From NCBI GenBank assembly GCA_021464415.1, contig CM038468.1, positions 36,072,969 to 36,136,968 of the forward strand: 64,000 nt of DNA, written 5' to 3'. The translations under genes and the position numbers were made by a program. Within the stretch, counting starts at the first letter, position 1. Every line of letters begins with the position of its first letter. The notes beneath the pieces are model-generated. The model searched no databases. It saw only the letters and a list, made by a program, of their open reading frames with translations, and was not told the DNA's origin. Below, piece after piece: positions 24,819-36,149 of the stretch. This stretch comes from Lonicera japonica (taxonomy: Eukaryota; Streptophyta; Magnoliopsida; Dipsacales; Caprifoliaceae).

Positions 24819-26802
24819 GCAAATCTTGCAACTGTGTCTTCAATTCCTTTAATTCTGCTGGTGCCATTCTATAAGGAGCAATAGAAATCGGAGTTGTTCC
24901 CGGTACCAATTCAATTGGAAACTCAACTTCTCTATCTGGAGGTAACCCTGGTAGCTCTTCTGGAAATACATCTGTAAATTCGTGAACAACAGGAATGTCT
25001 TCAATCTTTCCCTTTTGTTTCTCGATATCTATCACGTAAGCAAGATAACCCTGGCAACCTTTCATTAACAACTTTCTAGTTTGAATAGCTGAGATAAGAC
25101 AATTAGGAATAACATTTCTTTCTCCCACAAATTTGAATTCTGGCTCGCATTTAACATGAAACATGACTTCTTTGCGAAAACAGTCTATTGATGCATGATG
25201 AGCAGACAAACAATCCATACCCAATATAATATCGAAATCCCGAATATCTAATGGTAACAAATCAACATTCAACTTCCGTTCACCCATATGCAACACACAA
25301 TTCATATATACATGATCAATTACCACTACTGCCCCCATTGGTGTAGAAATACACAAAGCATAATCAAGTGGTGAAAGTGGTCTAGCCAAATACGTGGCAA
25401 ATGATAATGATACAAATGAATGTGTAGATCCAGGATCTATGAGCACACAAACATTTCTACCAGATATAGAAAGTGTACCTGTAACCACTTCCGGAGTAAC
25501 TTGAGCATCTTGAAGTGTCATGGCAAATACCCTTCCTTGAGCTTGTGAAGCACTAGAATTTCCCCTACCTCCTCTCGAAGAGGTTCCTGGTCCCGACCAT
25601 TTATTAGGAGTAATATTGCCCACTGATGAAGCTCCATCTAATAAAGGACAATATCTTTGTATGTGGCCCAATTGATTGCAGTTATAGCACTTCATTATAC
25701 TAAGTTTGGGACAATCTTTCTTCGCGTGACCTTCCTCCCCACAGTGAAAACAAGTGATTGGAGTAAGTTTAGGGCAATTTCTCTTTGTATGACCTTCCGC
25801 TCCACAGCTGTAACAAATAATACGTCCCCCACGTTCTTCAAAGCTACTTTGTTGTGTAGATCGTTGTCCTGAATATCCTTGTCCACCTGAATTATTCGAG
25901 AACCTGCTTTGATTTCCTCTACCCTGTCCTCGTCCGAGTGAATTTCGCTGACCACCTTGTTGTGATGAACCGACTTCCCCTGCTTTAACATATGGTTGTT
26001 CAAATCTACGCTTCTTGAATTGCTCTCTTCTTCTCATCGATTCTTTTACATCCCTTTTTGCGATTATTGCCTTATTTACAAGTTTTGCATAATCCGCCAC
26101 TTCAAGAGTAGAGACCCTCGACCCGATGGATAATTCGAGTCCATCCTGGAACCTATTGCATTTATCTGCTTCATCTTGTACAAGTTTAGGAGCAAATCTC
26201 GACAAGGCTGTGAACTTTGCTTCATACTCGACCACGGACATTTTTCCTTGCTCTAATAAAATAAATTCTCGCTCTTTCTGCCTTCTATATGTAGGAGGGA
26301 AGTATTGTTGATAGAAAGCTTTTGTAAAGTCGTTCCATGATATTACATCTCCTCCTCCAGGCGTGATCAATAAATGCTTTATAGCTTCCCACCAATAACT
26401 TGCTTCATCCTTCAACATGAAAGTTGCCAAATTCACTTTATAATCATCTTGTAACTCCATGACTGAAAAAATAGATTCCATCTTTTTAATCCAGCCCTCT
26501 GCCTCTGATGGTTCGGTAGAGCCCGAGAAAATTGGAGGTGCTAACTTCATAAACTTCTCGTGTCTTGAAGCTTTCTTTTCTTCTTGATTTGCTACTTGTC
26601 TTGCATGAACCTTCGTTTGTGCTTCAAAAAATTTTGCATGTTGTTCTGCCATTTGAGTCATGGCTTGTATCATTCTTTGCATATCAGTTAGCTGATTTTG
26701 CCCATCTCCCACATTTTCCTGACTAGGTTGCCCAACGTCAACATTGATAGGGACAGTAGAATTTTCTCCATTACTCCTTTCATTACCATCTCCTTTTTCC
26801 AT
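24724..26802 (-). CDS. Gag-protease (plus start of RT) of the Tekay-like element
   Basis: 692 codons starting [15 protein letters not shown]. The Gag core includes a WW-containing retrotransposon-gag segment (SYWWEAIKH), then a Gln/Gly/Arg/Ser-rich linker. Three CCHC zinc knuckles follow ([28 protein letters not shown] and [14 protein letters not shown]). The protease active site is [12 protein letters not shown], with Pro in place of the common Ser/Thr of DSG/DTG, as often in chromoviruses. The frame ends a few codons into RT because of the A7 run near 24,752; otherwise gag-pol would be a single ~1,570-codon ORF. Confidence 0.93.
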   Translation of the reverse strand: MEKGDGNERSNGENSTVPINVDVGQPSQENVGDGQNQLTDMQRMIQAMTQMAEQHAKFFEAQTKVHARQVANQEEKKASRHEKFMKLAPPIFSGSTEPSEAEGWIKKMESIFSVMELQDDYKVNLATFMLKDEASYWWEAIKHLLITPGGGDVISWNDFTKAFYQQYFPPTYRRQKEREFILLEQGKMSVVEYEAKFTALSRFAPKLVQDEADKCNRFQDGLELSIGSRVSTLEVADYAKLVNKAIIAKRDVKESMRRREQFKKRRFEQPYVKAGEVGSSQQGGQRNSLGRGQGRGNQSRFSNNSGGQGYSGQRSTQQSSFEERGGRIICYSCGAEGHTKRNCPKLTPITCFHCGEEGHAKKDCPKLSIMKCYNCNQLGHIQRYCPLLDGASSVGNITPNKWSGPGTSSRGGRGNSSASQAQGRVFAMTLQDAQVTPEVVTGTLSISGRNVCVLIDPGSTHSFVSLSFATYLARPLSPLDYALCISTPMGAVVVIDHVYMNCVLHMGERKLNVDLLPLDIRDFDIILGMDCLSAHHASIDCFRKEVMFHVKCEPEFKFVGERNVIPNCLISAIQTRKLLMKGCQGYLAYVIDIEKQKGKIEDIPVVHEFTDVFPEELPGLPPDREVEFPIELVPGTTPISIAPYRMAPAELKELKTQLQDLLDRGFIQPSVSPWGAPVLFVKKKRWYNAVMY

Positions 26803-26977
26803 TTCTTACTATCTGCAATGAAACTCAATTATAACAACATATAAATATATATATGCAACAAACATTCTTCAATACATCTTAATATCATTTTCAAGAAAAC
26901 TTTTAACGCCTCATTCACACCCTTCATACTTCCACTGCCAGTCTAGACACCACCCAATTTGAGAACCTAAAAACCTA

Positions 26978-26990
26978 ACCTCTGATACCA
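26978..26990 (-). promoter_or_regulatory. Primer-binding site (tRNA-iMet type) of the Tekay-like element
   Basis: On the minus strand TGGTATCAGAGGT lies five bases after the 5' LTR. It matches the complement of the plant initiator tRNA-Met 3' end (TGGTATCAGAGC) except near its last base. Confidence 0.9.
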
Positions 26991-26995
26991 AAAAT

Positions 26996-28976
26996 TGTCA
27001 CACCCAAACAACAAAAATAATACTTACTTAAAAATACAATTAAATTAAGATAACATAATAATATTATCATTTCCAAAATCAACACCATTCTATATCCATA
27101 ATACTAACAAATATTCACAACTCACACACATAATGATGTCTAGTCAAAATATACCAAAACAAGACTAGTAAATATTTACATCTCAAACTCATCTTAGGTT
27201 TATATTTAATATTACAACAAATATACAAAGACAAAAACGACGTAGTGTTTATTTATTTATTCTTATAAACCTTCACACCCATCCTAGACCTGGCAGTGGT
27301 CATCACTTCTTGATACCTGTAAAGAAAGAGAATATAAAAAATAGCTAGGCTCAGTGAATGTATCAATTTCCTCAACAGTAATCTGTAAATATATATATAT
27401 ATACATACACACATATTCAATACCCATCCTCTAACCATCATAGAAGGTATCAGACGTACCACAAACATAACCGCTCTATAGCCTCAATTATTAGGCATCA
27501 AGCATTCATTCCATATACACATCCTCTAGCCTATATACTGGACATCAGATGTATCACATACATAACTGCTCTATAGCCTCAATTATTAGGCATCAAGCAT
27601 CCCTTCCATATACACATCCTCTAGCCCTATATATATTGGGCATCAGATGTATCTTTCCATACTCTTCTTTCAATCAAATCACGACTCAACTTCATTTTAT
27701 CAAGTACCATAATATCAACATACATATTCCATACCACCCTTCACATTTATACATTCAAATGTATATAAATTTCAAGTGAGTACACTCACCTCAAGTCCAC
27801 CACAACGTAGTTCCAAGTTTATTTTCTCGGGGCGTTTGAAGTATCCGTTCCTTCACCAACCAATCTAACATAATTAGTATTCCAATTCTAACTCAATATA
27901 ATCATTTATAAGTATGAAACATACACTAACAATTATACAAATGTATACCCTTATACACTTGTTAATTTACAACATATTACAACCTTTCAGAATTAGGTGC
28001 AGTCCGACTCCACTGCCCATAATAAATACTTCCCGTTCTCTGATCATTCTAAAATTTTTATAGTAGTTACCCAACATGTTTATCAACAATATTACAGAAT
28101 TTGAGCATAATCCAACGGCTAAAACATCAGATATTCATAAAACAACTCAGTACAAACATGCTGTCCAGAATATAACGTATGGCAATAATCCAACTTCACG
28201 GATTAAACTGTACCAATTGGCTGAGAATTAGGTGCTCTAACCTATATTTCTGGAAAGCTCTATGTGTCTACTTTTTAATGCAATTTACGGTGCATAATTC
28301 GGAATTTTCTACAAGGAGTTATAGCAATTCTCCCACAGAGACACCAATCTGCCAAAATTATGAACTTATAGATTTTTTAGCATGATTTTCTTACTTATAT
28401 CATCTATTATTGTCTCTTCATGATCACGAAAATTTAATTATATCACACAACACACAAGAACACTAAGAAACATATTCAAAAATCTTTCAATCATAATTTT
28501 TCAACTTCAATTGCTACAAACATATATAAAGGATGATTAAACACATAAATAGCATAGTTTAAACTTACCAAAATTTAATTCTCCAAATTTTCTTTATTTT
28601 GCTCTTCTTCTCCCTCTTTTCTCTTCCTCTCTCTATTTTTCTCCCTTCTCCCCGTAGCTTTCTTGATTTTTTTTCTTAATTTCCCAATATTTACAACACT
28701 CCAATCATACACATATAATTCAATTAACACACTACCCCTCAACTTCTATTTCACACAACTAAATCCACTTACATACTTTATTTGCAAATAAGTTCCTCAA
28801 TTTTCTTATAATATAAACTAATCCAATCTCACATTTTTCCTCACAAAATCAAACATCATGGCAAAATGTACAATTCCACTATTATTAAATGCATAAACAT
28901 AGTTGTAAATGCTAATAAATACTTAAACATGTGTAAATGATACTAAATTATTTGTTTTAAGATTCGGGATGTCACA
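26996..28976 (-). repeat. 5' LTR of the Tekay-like element
   Basis: 1,981 bp, collinear with the other LTR. Differences seen include small indels (A-run after the first 30 bases, a rewritten stretch near 27,205-27,350) and few substitutions. It is followed by the CGTTA duplication and then viral capsid sequence. Confidence 0.93.
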
Positions 28977-28981
28977 CGTTA

Positions 28982-29640
28982 TCCCACCAACCTCTTAGTT
29001 GGCCAGAAAAACCTGCAATCATAAACTCAGCAACACTTTTATCGCTACTACCACTAGCTTTGCAAGCAGTACCATACATAGTCATTCTGTATAACTGAGT
29101 TAGTATTTGGTATTCGGACATTCCATCAATATACCATTCGTATATAGTTTTAGCACTAAAATTAACTGTAGGATTAAAAATAGCTTCTTCCTCAAATAGC
29201 ATATCTTGAGGGGTAGGACGCTGGTAATAAGTCCTAGTAGGAGCCATTTGGGTAGCCACATGGGTTTTACCAAAAGTTATCTTATTAAGATCTCCTTCCA
29301 TAGCTAATAACTCATTTTTAAATTGAGTGATATCAGAAAAATCGGTCTCATACTCAGAGACATCCTCCGTTTGGGTAATCGGATTTATTTGTTTTCCATT
29401 AAATAAACGAAGTTTTTCTAATTTATTAGTAAGAGCATCAACAATTTCTTTATTTTTGTCAGCAGTTTTAAACTTTTCAGTGATTTCTATAACAGGTTTA
29501 ATATAAGAGGTTTCTACCTTGGGTTTTTCTATTATAGAAATTTGTTTCTTTTCTTCTAAGGCTTGAACCTTTTCTAAAGTTTCCTCAATACGGGTTAATT
29601 GACTCGCCATGGTTTGTATATGTAAATTAGTCTAATTGTT
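28982..29640 (-). pseudogene. ORF1 capsid region, N-terminal part, up to the Tekay insertion
   Basis: The ~212-codon open part starts at 29,610 (MASQLTRIEETLEKVQ), a coiled-coil-like beginning with a Lys/Glu-rich stretch. It ends at GQLRGWWDN, where the retrotransposon interrupts it. The other side resumes at 20,047. A TAG near 29,632-29,634 lies just upstream in the same frame, so the ATG at 29,610 is an internal methionine of the original polyprotein. The GW-W pattern resembles the capsid/gag core shared by caulimovirids and LTR elements. Confidence 0.78.
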
Positions 29641-30438
29641 CTACTTAATGACCTTATTAAGATCATCAGGGCCAACATGAGGCAAAACTAACCTAATATT
29701 GGAGGTGAAGGCATTAGTTTTTAAAACCTGATTTTCTCCTACTTCTATTTTTAAGGCTTCCGTAGGAGGATAAAGAGACTGAACTATATTCCCAGAAGCT
29801 GTTTTCCAAGTTTTATAAAAACTATCAATGGTACAAATATTAGGGTAATCACCCTCATAATTACTATAAAACCACGTGACAAAAGGAATGACTTCCTCGT
29901 TTTCGTCAATATGCTCATAAAATTTATTTTTAAAAATTGTTTTTTGTTCATCAAAAAATTCTGCAAAAAACCATTTTCGAAAATCACAATATTTTTCTTG
30001 CATAAATTCAGTATTACAATATGTTCTTTTATAAGAAAATTCACTTTTAGTAATAGTCATAATTTGTTTCATAGCAAAACCTAATTCTGACATAGTATCA
30101 GGTTCATTTTTTGAGGGTGGTTTAGAATAAACACCGTGAGGAATATTTTGCTGAGAGTTAATAACTCCTTCAAATTGTAACTCACCATCTTTAATACCAG
30201 AAACTCCTGCTTCTAAGGGGTTTTGAGAAATAGGGATACTAAAACTAATAGTAGGGGCTGGTGTATAAAATCTTTGGCTTTCAGAATGAGTGGCCGAAGA
30301 TGGTCTTTTGGATGAGGTAGATAACCTAGCAGTCTTATTATTATCAAATCTAACAATAACATCTCCATCATCAAATTGGAGAATTTCCTCAATTTTTTTA
30401 TTTTCAACAGGGGTTGGTGGAGCTGCAGCCTCAAGAAG
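29641..30438 (-). pseudogene. ORF1 segment between movement protein and capsid
   Basis: In the same frame as MP but separated from it by TAG at 30,439-30,441, and open to the next TAG at 29,641-29,643. The first ~115 codons are Pro/Ser/Thr-rich. The rest has a conserved-looking aromatic block (KWFFAEFF, PFVTWFYSNYEG) of the sort seen after MP in some caulimovirids. No enzymatic motif. Confidence 0.7.
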
Positions 30439-31152
30439 CTATTGTTCTAGTAATTCAATTTCATTCCATTTAATGGTTCTTGGCACGGCTATATCAGATT
30501 TTAATAAATTAGTCTCAATAAGTGTAGTTTTTCCTTTAGGATCATATCTTTTAGCATTAGGGCTTAGGGTATTGATAACTTTATAATGGACTCTATAAGT
30601 GACATTTAAAGGTTCACTACCTTCTTTTAAATCATAACCACTCATCTGAATATTTAATGTTAAAACATCTAATAAATTTTTATCAGATAAAGAAACAAAA
30701 TAATCAGGGAAGCAGTTAAAATAAACTGGACCATCAAATAAACTAGTCTGAATTATTCCCAATAAGGAATCCTTAAATTTATTATGTCTACAATCACGTA
30801 AAGCAATTAATAAAGAGGTATTTAAACCTAGAGAGGTTAGAGGTTTAATAGCCACTTGAATAAGACCAATATGCATATATTTGTATTTATCTTTATAAAG
30901 CAAGATTTCATCCTCATGTAATAACTGCATATGATCAAGATTATTACCAACAGGAATAGTCTGTTCAATAGTTTTAATAGACATAGAAGAAGTAAAATCA
31001 AACATTCCAGAATTATAAATTTTGTTAGGTTTAACCATAGGTAGATGCCAGTTTAATAGTTTATTTTCTATATTAGAAAATTCAACATCATCAGTGTTCT
31101 TTATAAAAGAACTGGGTACATATTTAGAACGAGAAATAGATCTGCTCAACAT
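30439..31152 (-). pseudogene. Movement protein region of the endogenous pararetrovirus ORF1
   Basis: 237 codons open from the ATG at 31,152, the first ATG after the leader and the likely natural ORF1 start. The sequence has 30K-superfamily features: a beta-rich core with the LRD segment (ALRDCRHNKF) and GPVYFNCFPDYF. In live relatives this protein opens plasmodesmata for cell-to-cell spread. Here it ends at TAG (30,439-30,441), where the frame then continues open. Being part of a disrupted polyprotein, it is classed as a relic. Confidence 0.8.
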
Positions 31153-31296
31153 TTCAAGAGAGAAATTTAATAAACAGAAACAATAAAATTAGCACGTCTG
31201 TCAACGATTTACGTAAACATGGATAACCAACAAGCAATACCTTTGCTATAAGGGTTAGAGCTGCTACACGACTTGGGTGACGTCCCACTAATTCCT

Positions 31297-31310
31297 GCCT
31301 CTGATAGCAA
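31297..31310 (-). promoter_or_regulatory. Primer-binding site of the pararetrovirus
   Basis: Minus strand TGCTATCAGAGGCA, differing at a few bases from the canonical tRNA-Met complement TGGTATCAGAGC. It lies ~145 nt before the ORF1 ATG, a short leader. Confidence 0.8.
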
Positions 31311-31350
31311 ATTATAACAAGGATCGAAGATGATGAACATAACTTAAACT

Positions 31351-31477
31351 TTTATTAATAATGAACAAGATTACAAACAAAGAAGAAAACAGAGAAGAGA
31401 CGATAGTGGAGAGAAAAGGAAGAAAAAGGGAAAAAACAAAAGATGCCTTCTTAAACCAACATGCCTAGTTTAAATAG
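31351..31477 (-). promoter_or_regulatory. Viral promoter core: TATA box and downstream polyadenylation signal
   Basis: On the minus strand CTATTTAAA lies at 31,477-31,469 and AATAAA at 31,356-31,351, about 115 nt downstream. A poly(A) signal just after the transcription start is typical of caulimovirids, which make terminally redundant RNA. Upstream (31,500-31,570) are repeated purine-rich motifs such as AAGCAAACAGG on the plus strand. Confidence 0.72.
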
Positions 31478-31723
31478 AAGGGGAAAGTAAAAATACACTG
31501 TTCCAACAAAAGCAAACAGGGAAAGCAAACAGGAAAAGAAAACAGGAAATGTACAGGAAAAGCAAAATAATTGCTACAGTAACCGGCAAAATAATTGCAA
31601 GACTTTTTTGGTGGCGTGTGCTAAAATTTGTAGTCGGTTATCCAAAAGAGTCCACTACTTTAATAAAGGTTGTCTTTTACTTTTATAAAGTAGTCAACAG
31701 TCTCATGATGTTTTTACAATAAT

Positions 31724-31827
31724 TTACTCCACTTGATTTTTTCCTTTGTCTTCTTTAGTAGGTGGAGTGTTTGTGTCTTCATACAGACGTGCGAGCCGAC
31801 GACCCATGTGGGTAGTCATGTCTTCAC
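31724..31827 (-). pseudogene. ORF2 3' end at the 5' edge of the integrated virus
   Basis: The minus-strand sequence matches the last ~35 codons of ORF2 in the array, from GAAGACATGAC to a TAA at 31,724-31,726. Its place ahead of the promoter shows that the integrated genome was opened inside ORF2. Confidence 0.8.
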
Positions 31828-31879
31828 ATCTATTACATTACATATATGTAATGTGGATGAAGTACTCGTCTCTCCTCTT

Positions 31880-31930
31880 AATTATCTCATTTAATGCTTT
31901 AATTAAATTAAATGAGATAATTAAAGCATT
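31880..31930. repeat. Overlapping perfect inverted repeats next to the virus boundary
   Basis: Arms AATTATCTCATTTAAT (31,880-31,895) and its complement (31,907-31,922) form a 16-bp stem. AATGCTTTAATTA (from 31,893) and TAATTAAAGCATT (ending 31,930) form an alternative, overlapping stem. A third TAAATTATCTCATTT copy follows. Confidence 0.8.
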
Positions 31931-32892
31931 AAATTATCTCATTTGTAATTGCTTAACCATAAATTAACAAATTGTAAATTGTTTCATTTCAACAAAAAAA
32001 AAATTGTGGTGTAATTTTTTTGTTTTACATGAACTGATAATTATAAGTTATGCAATTTCAACTATACATCTGCGTTTTATTATCTAATATCTTGAGTATT
32101 AACTTAAGTTTATGACTTTATATGTTAGTTCATTTTTGCAACCAAATGCTCAAATTATATAATTCACGAATTAAGTAATTATAAATAGTTTAATTCACAA
32201 ATTAAAGGATAGCCAAATGGGTTATTAAAATTAATTAATTCATTGCAATCCTCTTTTTTTCAATTGTTTTGTTTCTCACTTTAATCATATATATATATAT
32301 ATAAACACAGGCTTCCTTTTTATAACCGGAACCAGATTGTGGCCTACACAACTAGTCCTTGCCCAATTCACTATCCAAAAATTAGGGTTATAGACTAAAA
32401 TATAAATTTAAAAAATTGGATTGGGCTAAAATTTTAGGCGCAATTGAAAAAATTAGCTGGGCTTGGACTGAGCGTATTTTAACTCAACTTGACTGGCCAA
32501 GCCTAAGGTGTCGTAGTTATGTTTACTTTACAAACATATATTTTATTGTATAAATAGTAATACATTGTAGTTTGGGCTTCTTAGTGGTTGGTCCCTGAAA
32601 TTTTTTATCTTGCAGCTCACATTTTTTTTTATTAAATCTTTCAATTCATGTCAATTTCCATGTTACTGAAATGCATGCCACTGGCGATGACTCATGTCTA
32701 TAGATAATGTAGTTGAGTAACTTGAGAAATACCTTATGGGTAACTAGTTACACTTGTAACAGGGATTGCAAGTTATTAAAAAAATATTGTAAACTGCTAA
32801 TTAAAAAGTTTTAGAAAGAGGGATTAAGCCCTAATTTTTTCTTGTGGTTTCCCTGATTGAAAGCCCCTATCCAAGGTGTTTATAGAGTTGCC
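31931..32892. other. Intergenic DNA, no gene seen
   Basis: AT-rich, with a TA microsatellite near 32,285-32,302. No coding signature. Confidence 0.5.
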
Positions 32893-32895
32893 TTA

Positions 32896-33323
32896 TGGCC
32901 CGTTTGGTTGCGTAAATTACCTAATTTTAGAATTAGTTAATTTTCGATTGAAGAATTGTAAATTTTTTCATTTATGAATAATTCAATTCTAATTTAAGTA
33001 GTATTTGAAAAACTTAAACAAGAAATTCTGATTGTTAGAATAAAAACATGTTCTCTATTGTACTATGTTATTTAAAATTTTGTTTAGATGCATCAACATC
33101 ATAGGTAGAAATTAGATCTTCTCGAAAAATAGAGTTGGAATGAATTATCTAATTCTAGAATTAGGCAATTTCAAGTTTTGCTTGATATGACTTGATTTGA
33201 GTTTTTTGTGAATCAACTTGAATTATCATATTTACAATTGTTCAATTTACACAACCAAACACTAATAAATGAAAATTGTGTAAATTATTTAATTCACAAG
33301 TTGAAAAATAACCAAGCAGGCCC
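32896..33323. mobile_element. Possible PIF/Harbinger (Tourist-like) MITE
   Basis: The left end TGGCCCGTTTGGTT and right end AACCAAGCAGGCCC are imperfect inverted repeats, and TTA flanks both sides (32,893-32,895 and 33,324-33,326). A 3-bp TTA duplication with GGGCC-type ends fits Tourist/Harbinger MITEs. Length ~428 bp, no coding capacity. The TIR match is only moderate. Confidence 0.55.
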
Positions 33324-33326
33324 TTA

Positions 33327-34729
33327 ATATATCATAGATTTATCTTTTGGCAGCTAAAAAACAGGGATAATTTTTCATAGCAATTGTACATAGTAAATGT
33401 CACAAATCCACTTTCATCATTCCTTTTGATCATTATCCTTACTAAAAGGATATTAAGCAGCAATTTCACAATTAGCCAATGCCAAGAAAAGATAGATTAA
33501 ACTAGAGTTGGCCAAGTTTGGATGGTTCAATATCAGTCCTGGGCTGGGATTGAGCCAGCATATTGATGGTTAATAAATACTTCTAGCCCAGCTCGGCCCG
33601 GTCTTGCGCGGCCCATTGCCAGCCCCAATTCTCAAGCAACAATCTTTCTGAGAAATTCGAATACGGGATCTCCCTAAATACATCGTCCCTCACAGAATCA
33701 CTGGGCCAATCCCATAGGGTCAATTCTCAAGTAACAATCTGGTTAACTCAGTTCATTTATTTCCCTTGGAAAGTATAAAGACTAAAGTTGAAGCAATAAC
33801 TAAAACACAAAATACAATCAACAAAGGTTTAGAATTTATTTCTTCCGGTTCTCACTTGTAATTTATCTAACACTTTCAAAGGTGTTCAGTGCCCAGGAGA
33901 GTAGTTTTTTTAGTTGTCTATTTACTTGTAATCTATCTTTTTTCTCATATTTACAATTTTTCAATTAAACTGTTAACTAAGTTATTTTTATTTTATTTAT
34001 CAAGTGTTCAAAATTTTAAATCAATCTAATATTTATAACCATATAATCACTATACTTATTTTTACTTAACTTTTGTAAGGTCAATAATTCAATTCGGAGA
34101 ATATGTACAAATTATTTGTAGATTATGTTCATTGTAACACACGTACAAGACATGTTAATTATTGATTAAAGTTAATATTGGTGTGGTTATTGGTTATATT
34201 CAACTTTTAACTTTGCCAAAAATAAAACTTATAATGGCCATCAGTGTTTTAAGTGAGCGAATTATTTTTATACTGCAAAAAAATAATTTTAGCTAGAACA
34301 CTTATGGTCAGGAGCAATTAGATTCCCAAATATAGATTATTTTAGTTTCAGGGTAAGTTTGGAAAAACGTGACAACAAAGACAAAAAGGGAAAAAAATTA
34401 AGGGTGCATTTAATTAGTTACACGAATTTGGAATTCTCTATGAATTGTAATTTTATGATATTATAATTCTAAAAATTACAATGCCATAGGATTACAATAC
34501 TATTATTTGAATTGTATATAATTTTCATTTAGAACTCTATTAGAATTTTAATTTTTTTTTTGGCTAATTTGTAGAATTTATTTCAAATTCTAAAGAGAGT
34601 GATTTGAAACCATCCATTGCCGTCAATATATATATACATGCACATAAACATGTATATATAATTTTTTGTAACTGCATTTAGATATATATATATAGAAAAA
34701 TTTAATTATATACCGGTCTGTACCAAAAA
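33327..34729. other. Intergenic DNA, no gene seen
   Basis: AT-rich with some GC-richer patches near 33,530-33,720 and TA-rich microsatellites near 34,625-34,695. No recognisable gene or element boundary. Confidence 0.5.
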
Positions 34730-34734
34730 TAAAC

Positions 34735-35209
34735 TGTTAGAATTAATCCTTAAAATCAACATGTCAAATCATCAGAGATCTAAGTGAAACACAATTAAAC
34801 CACGTACTTGAATTCATGACAAATAAATGCGGAATACAATGATCGATCACAATAACAGCACGGATCGAACGGGTACGTGGTCTTCCTCAACCAAATCACC
34901 TTAGTATCTTCATGGGAATTTTTGGTTCTGTTCCAGATGGGGAGAAGGGAGCCATAATTTGATTTGATGTATTGAGGACCATAACCCTAATATTTTCTTT
35001 ATATATAAACTAATTAGAGTTCTCATTAACCCCTAATAAGCCCATATAAGGTATCTACACATTTGGCTCACATTAATTTGAGTAGTCTATGGGCTTCACA
35101 AAAAATTAACTTGACCACTAAAAATTAGCCCATTAATTTAAATAGAAAATATAATTAAAATATTATAATATGTTGTCCACATAAATTAGAAAATATAAAT
35201 TTTCTAACA
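34735..35209 (-). repeat. 3' LTR of the copia element
   Basis: 475 bp, TG..CA bounded. The following ATCTCCCACTTGGGC is, on the minus strand, a purine-rich tract directly before the LTR. Confidence 0.88.
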
Positions 35210-36149
35210 ATCTCCCACTTGGGCTACATATTACTCCTGAAACAATTATATCACAGAATTCTTTAAGCGCGCATCCGTATGCTATTTATCCTTAGACTTC
35301 TCCTTAAACAATCTGGTCTATCTCATGTACGAGTAATGGAATTACCGCAACTTTTATCACAGTAAGGTCGTGACTAAACCACGATTATCACCATACTAAT
35401 ACACTTAATAACATAGATCAAATGTGGATGAGTAGCATGAAAATTACATGCAATGTGATCTTAGACATGCCTATTTCCAACTGGCCCAACTTTAATGAGA
35501 TCAACTTTAACCTTCCAAGATTTATGTTAAACCACAATGGAAGAAAAAACAAACATCCAGAGTTAAGACGAAAATAAAACATCTTCTTTATTCTGTAGAA
35601 AATATGTGTCTAAATAAAAGAGTATATGTGATACAAACTCCCACTAAACCAACACTTCATTAGATAACACAAAACCCATATGAACAATATGCTCATGAAA
35701 TACCTTATGTGTTAAGCTTTTAGTGAACGGATCCATAATCATAGAGTTTGTACTTATATGCTATATAGACACGACAACTCTAAACTCTTCTTTAACAACA
35801 AAAAACCTTAATATCTATGAGCTTTAGATTTTCGAAAAATTTTTGTTGTTGTCGAATATAGCACAATCAATTATTGTCACAAAATATCTTTAATAGTCTT
35901 TCGACACTATCTATAATTTGCAGCCTAGTAACAAAATTGTGCAGCTATATCCCATCAAAAAATCAAAATCAGAATACCATATGATCTCCAACTAATCTGA
36001 TTTTCGATACGTAAGTATATAATCTTTTTGTTCTCTTTAAATACCATCTAACCCTTTAATTGGATGCTCTCTAAATATATATCATAGGGTTACTTAAATA
36101 TCTACCAAATTTCTTTACTATGAACGCTAAACCCAGATGCGTACATACT

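Larger units (their letters stand above)
20053..28976 (-). mobile_element. Ty3/gypsy chromovirus, Tekay-like, 8,924 bp, inserted in the viral capsid region
   Basis: Two ~2-kb LTRs bound it (20,053-22,048 and 26,996-28,976), and CGTTA is duplicated on both sides (20,048-20,052 and 28,977-28,981). On the minus strand the order is 5' LTR, tRNA-iMet primer site, gag-protease, RT, RNase H, integrase, chromodomain, polypurine tract, 3' LTR. Integrase before an end-of-pol chromodomain, with ~2-kb LTRs, fits the Tekay/Del clade. Coding capacity is complete except for one A-run frameshift near 24,752. LTRs differ by few substitutions and some indels, so the insertion is fairly recent and younger than the virus it splits. 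Confidence 0.95.
14615..31827 (-). mobile_element. Near-complete endogenous pararetrovirus (florendovirus-like), nested with two later insertions
   Basis: Read on the minus strand the order is: the last ~100 nt of ORF2 (31,827-31,724), the intergenic promoter, a leader with a tRNA-Met-type primer site, MP, capsid, zinc knuckle, aspartic protease, RT, RNase H and most of ORF2. ORF2 ends raggedly near 14,615. The genome is thus circularly permuted with its break inside ORF2, and about 245 nt of ORF2 are missing. Removing the Tekay element (8.9 kb) and the MULE (1.1 kb) leaves about 7.2 kb, near the usual genome size for this group. It has at least seven in-frame stops and several frameshifts, so it cannot encode its proteins. 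Genus is inferred from the two-ORF layout. Confidence 0.85.
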
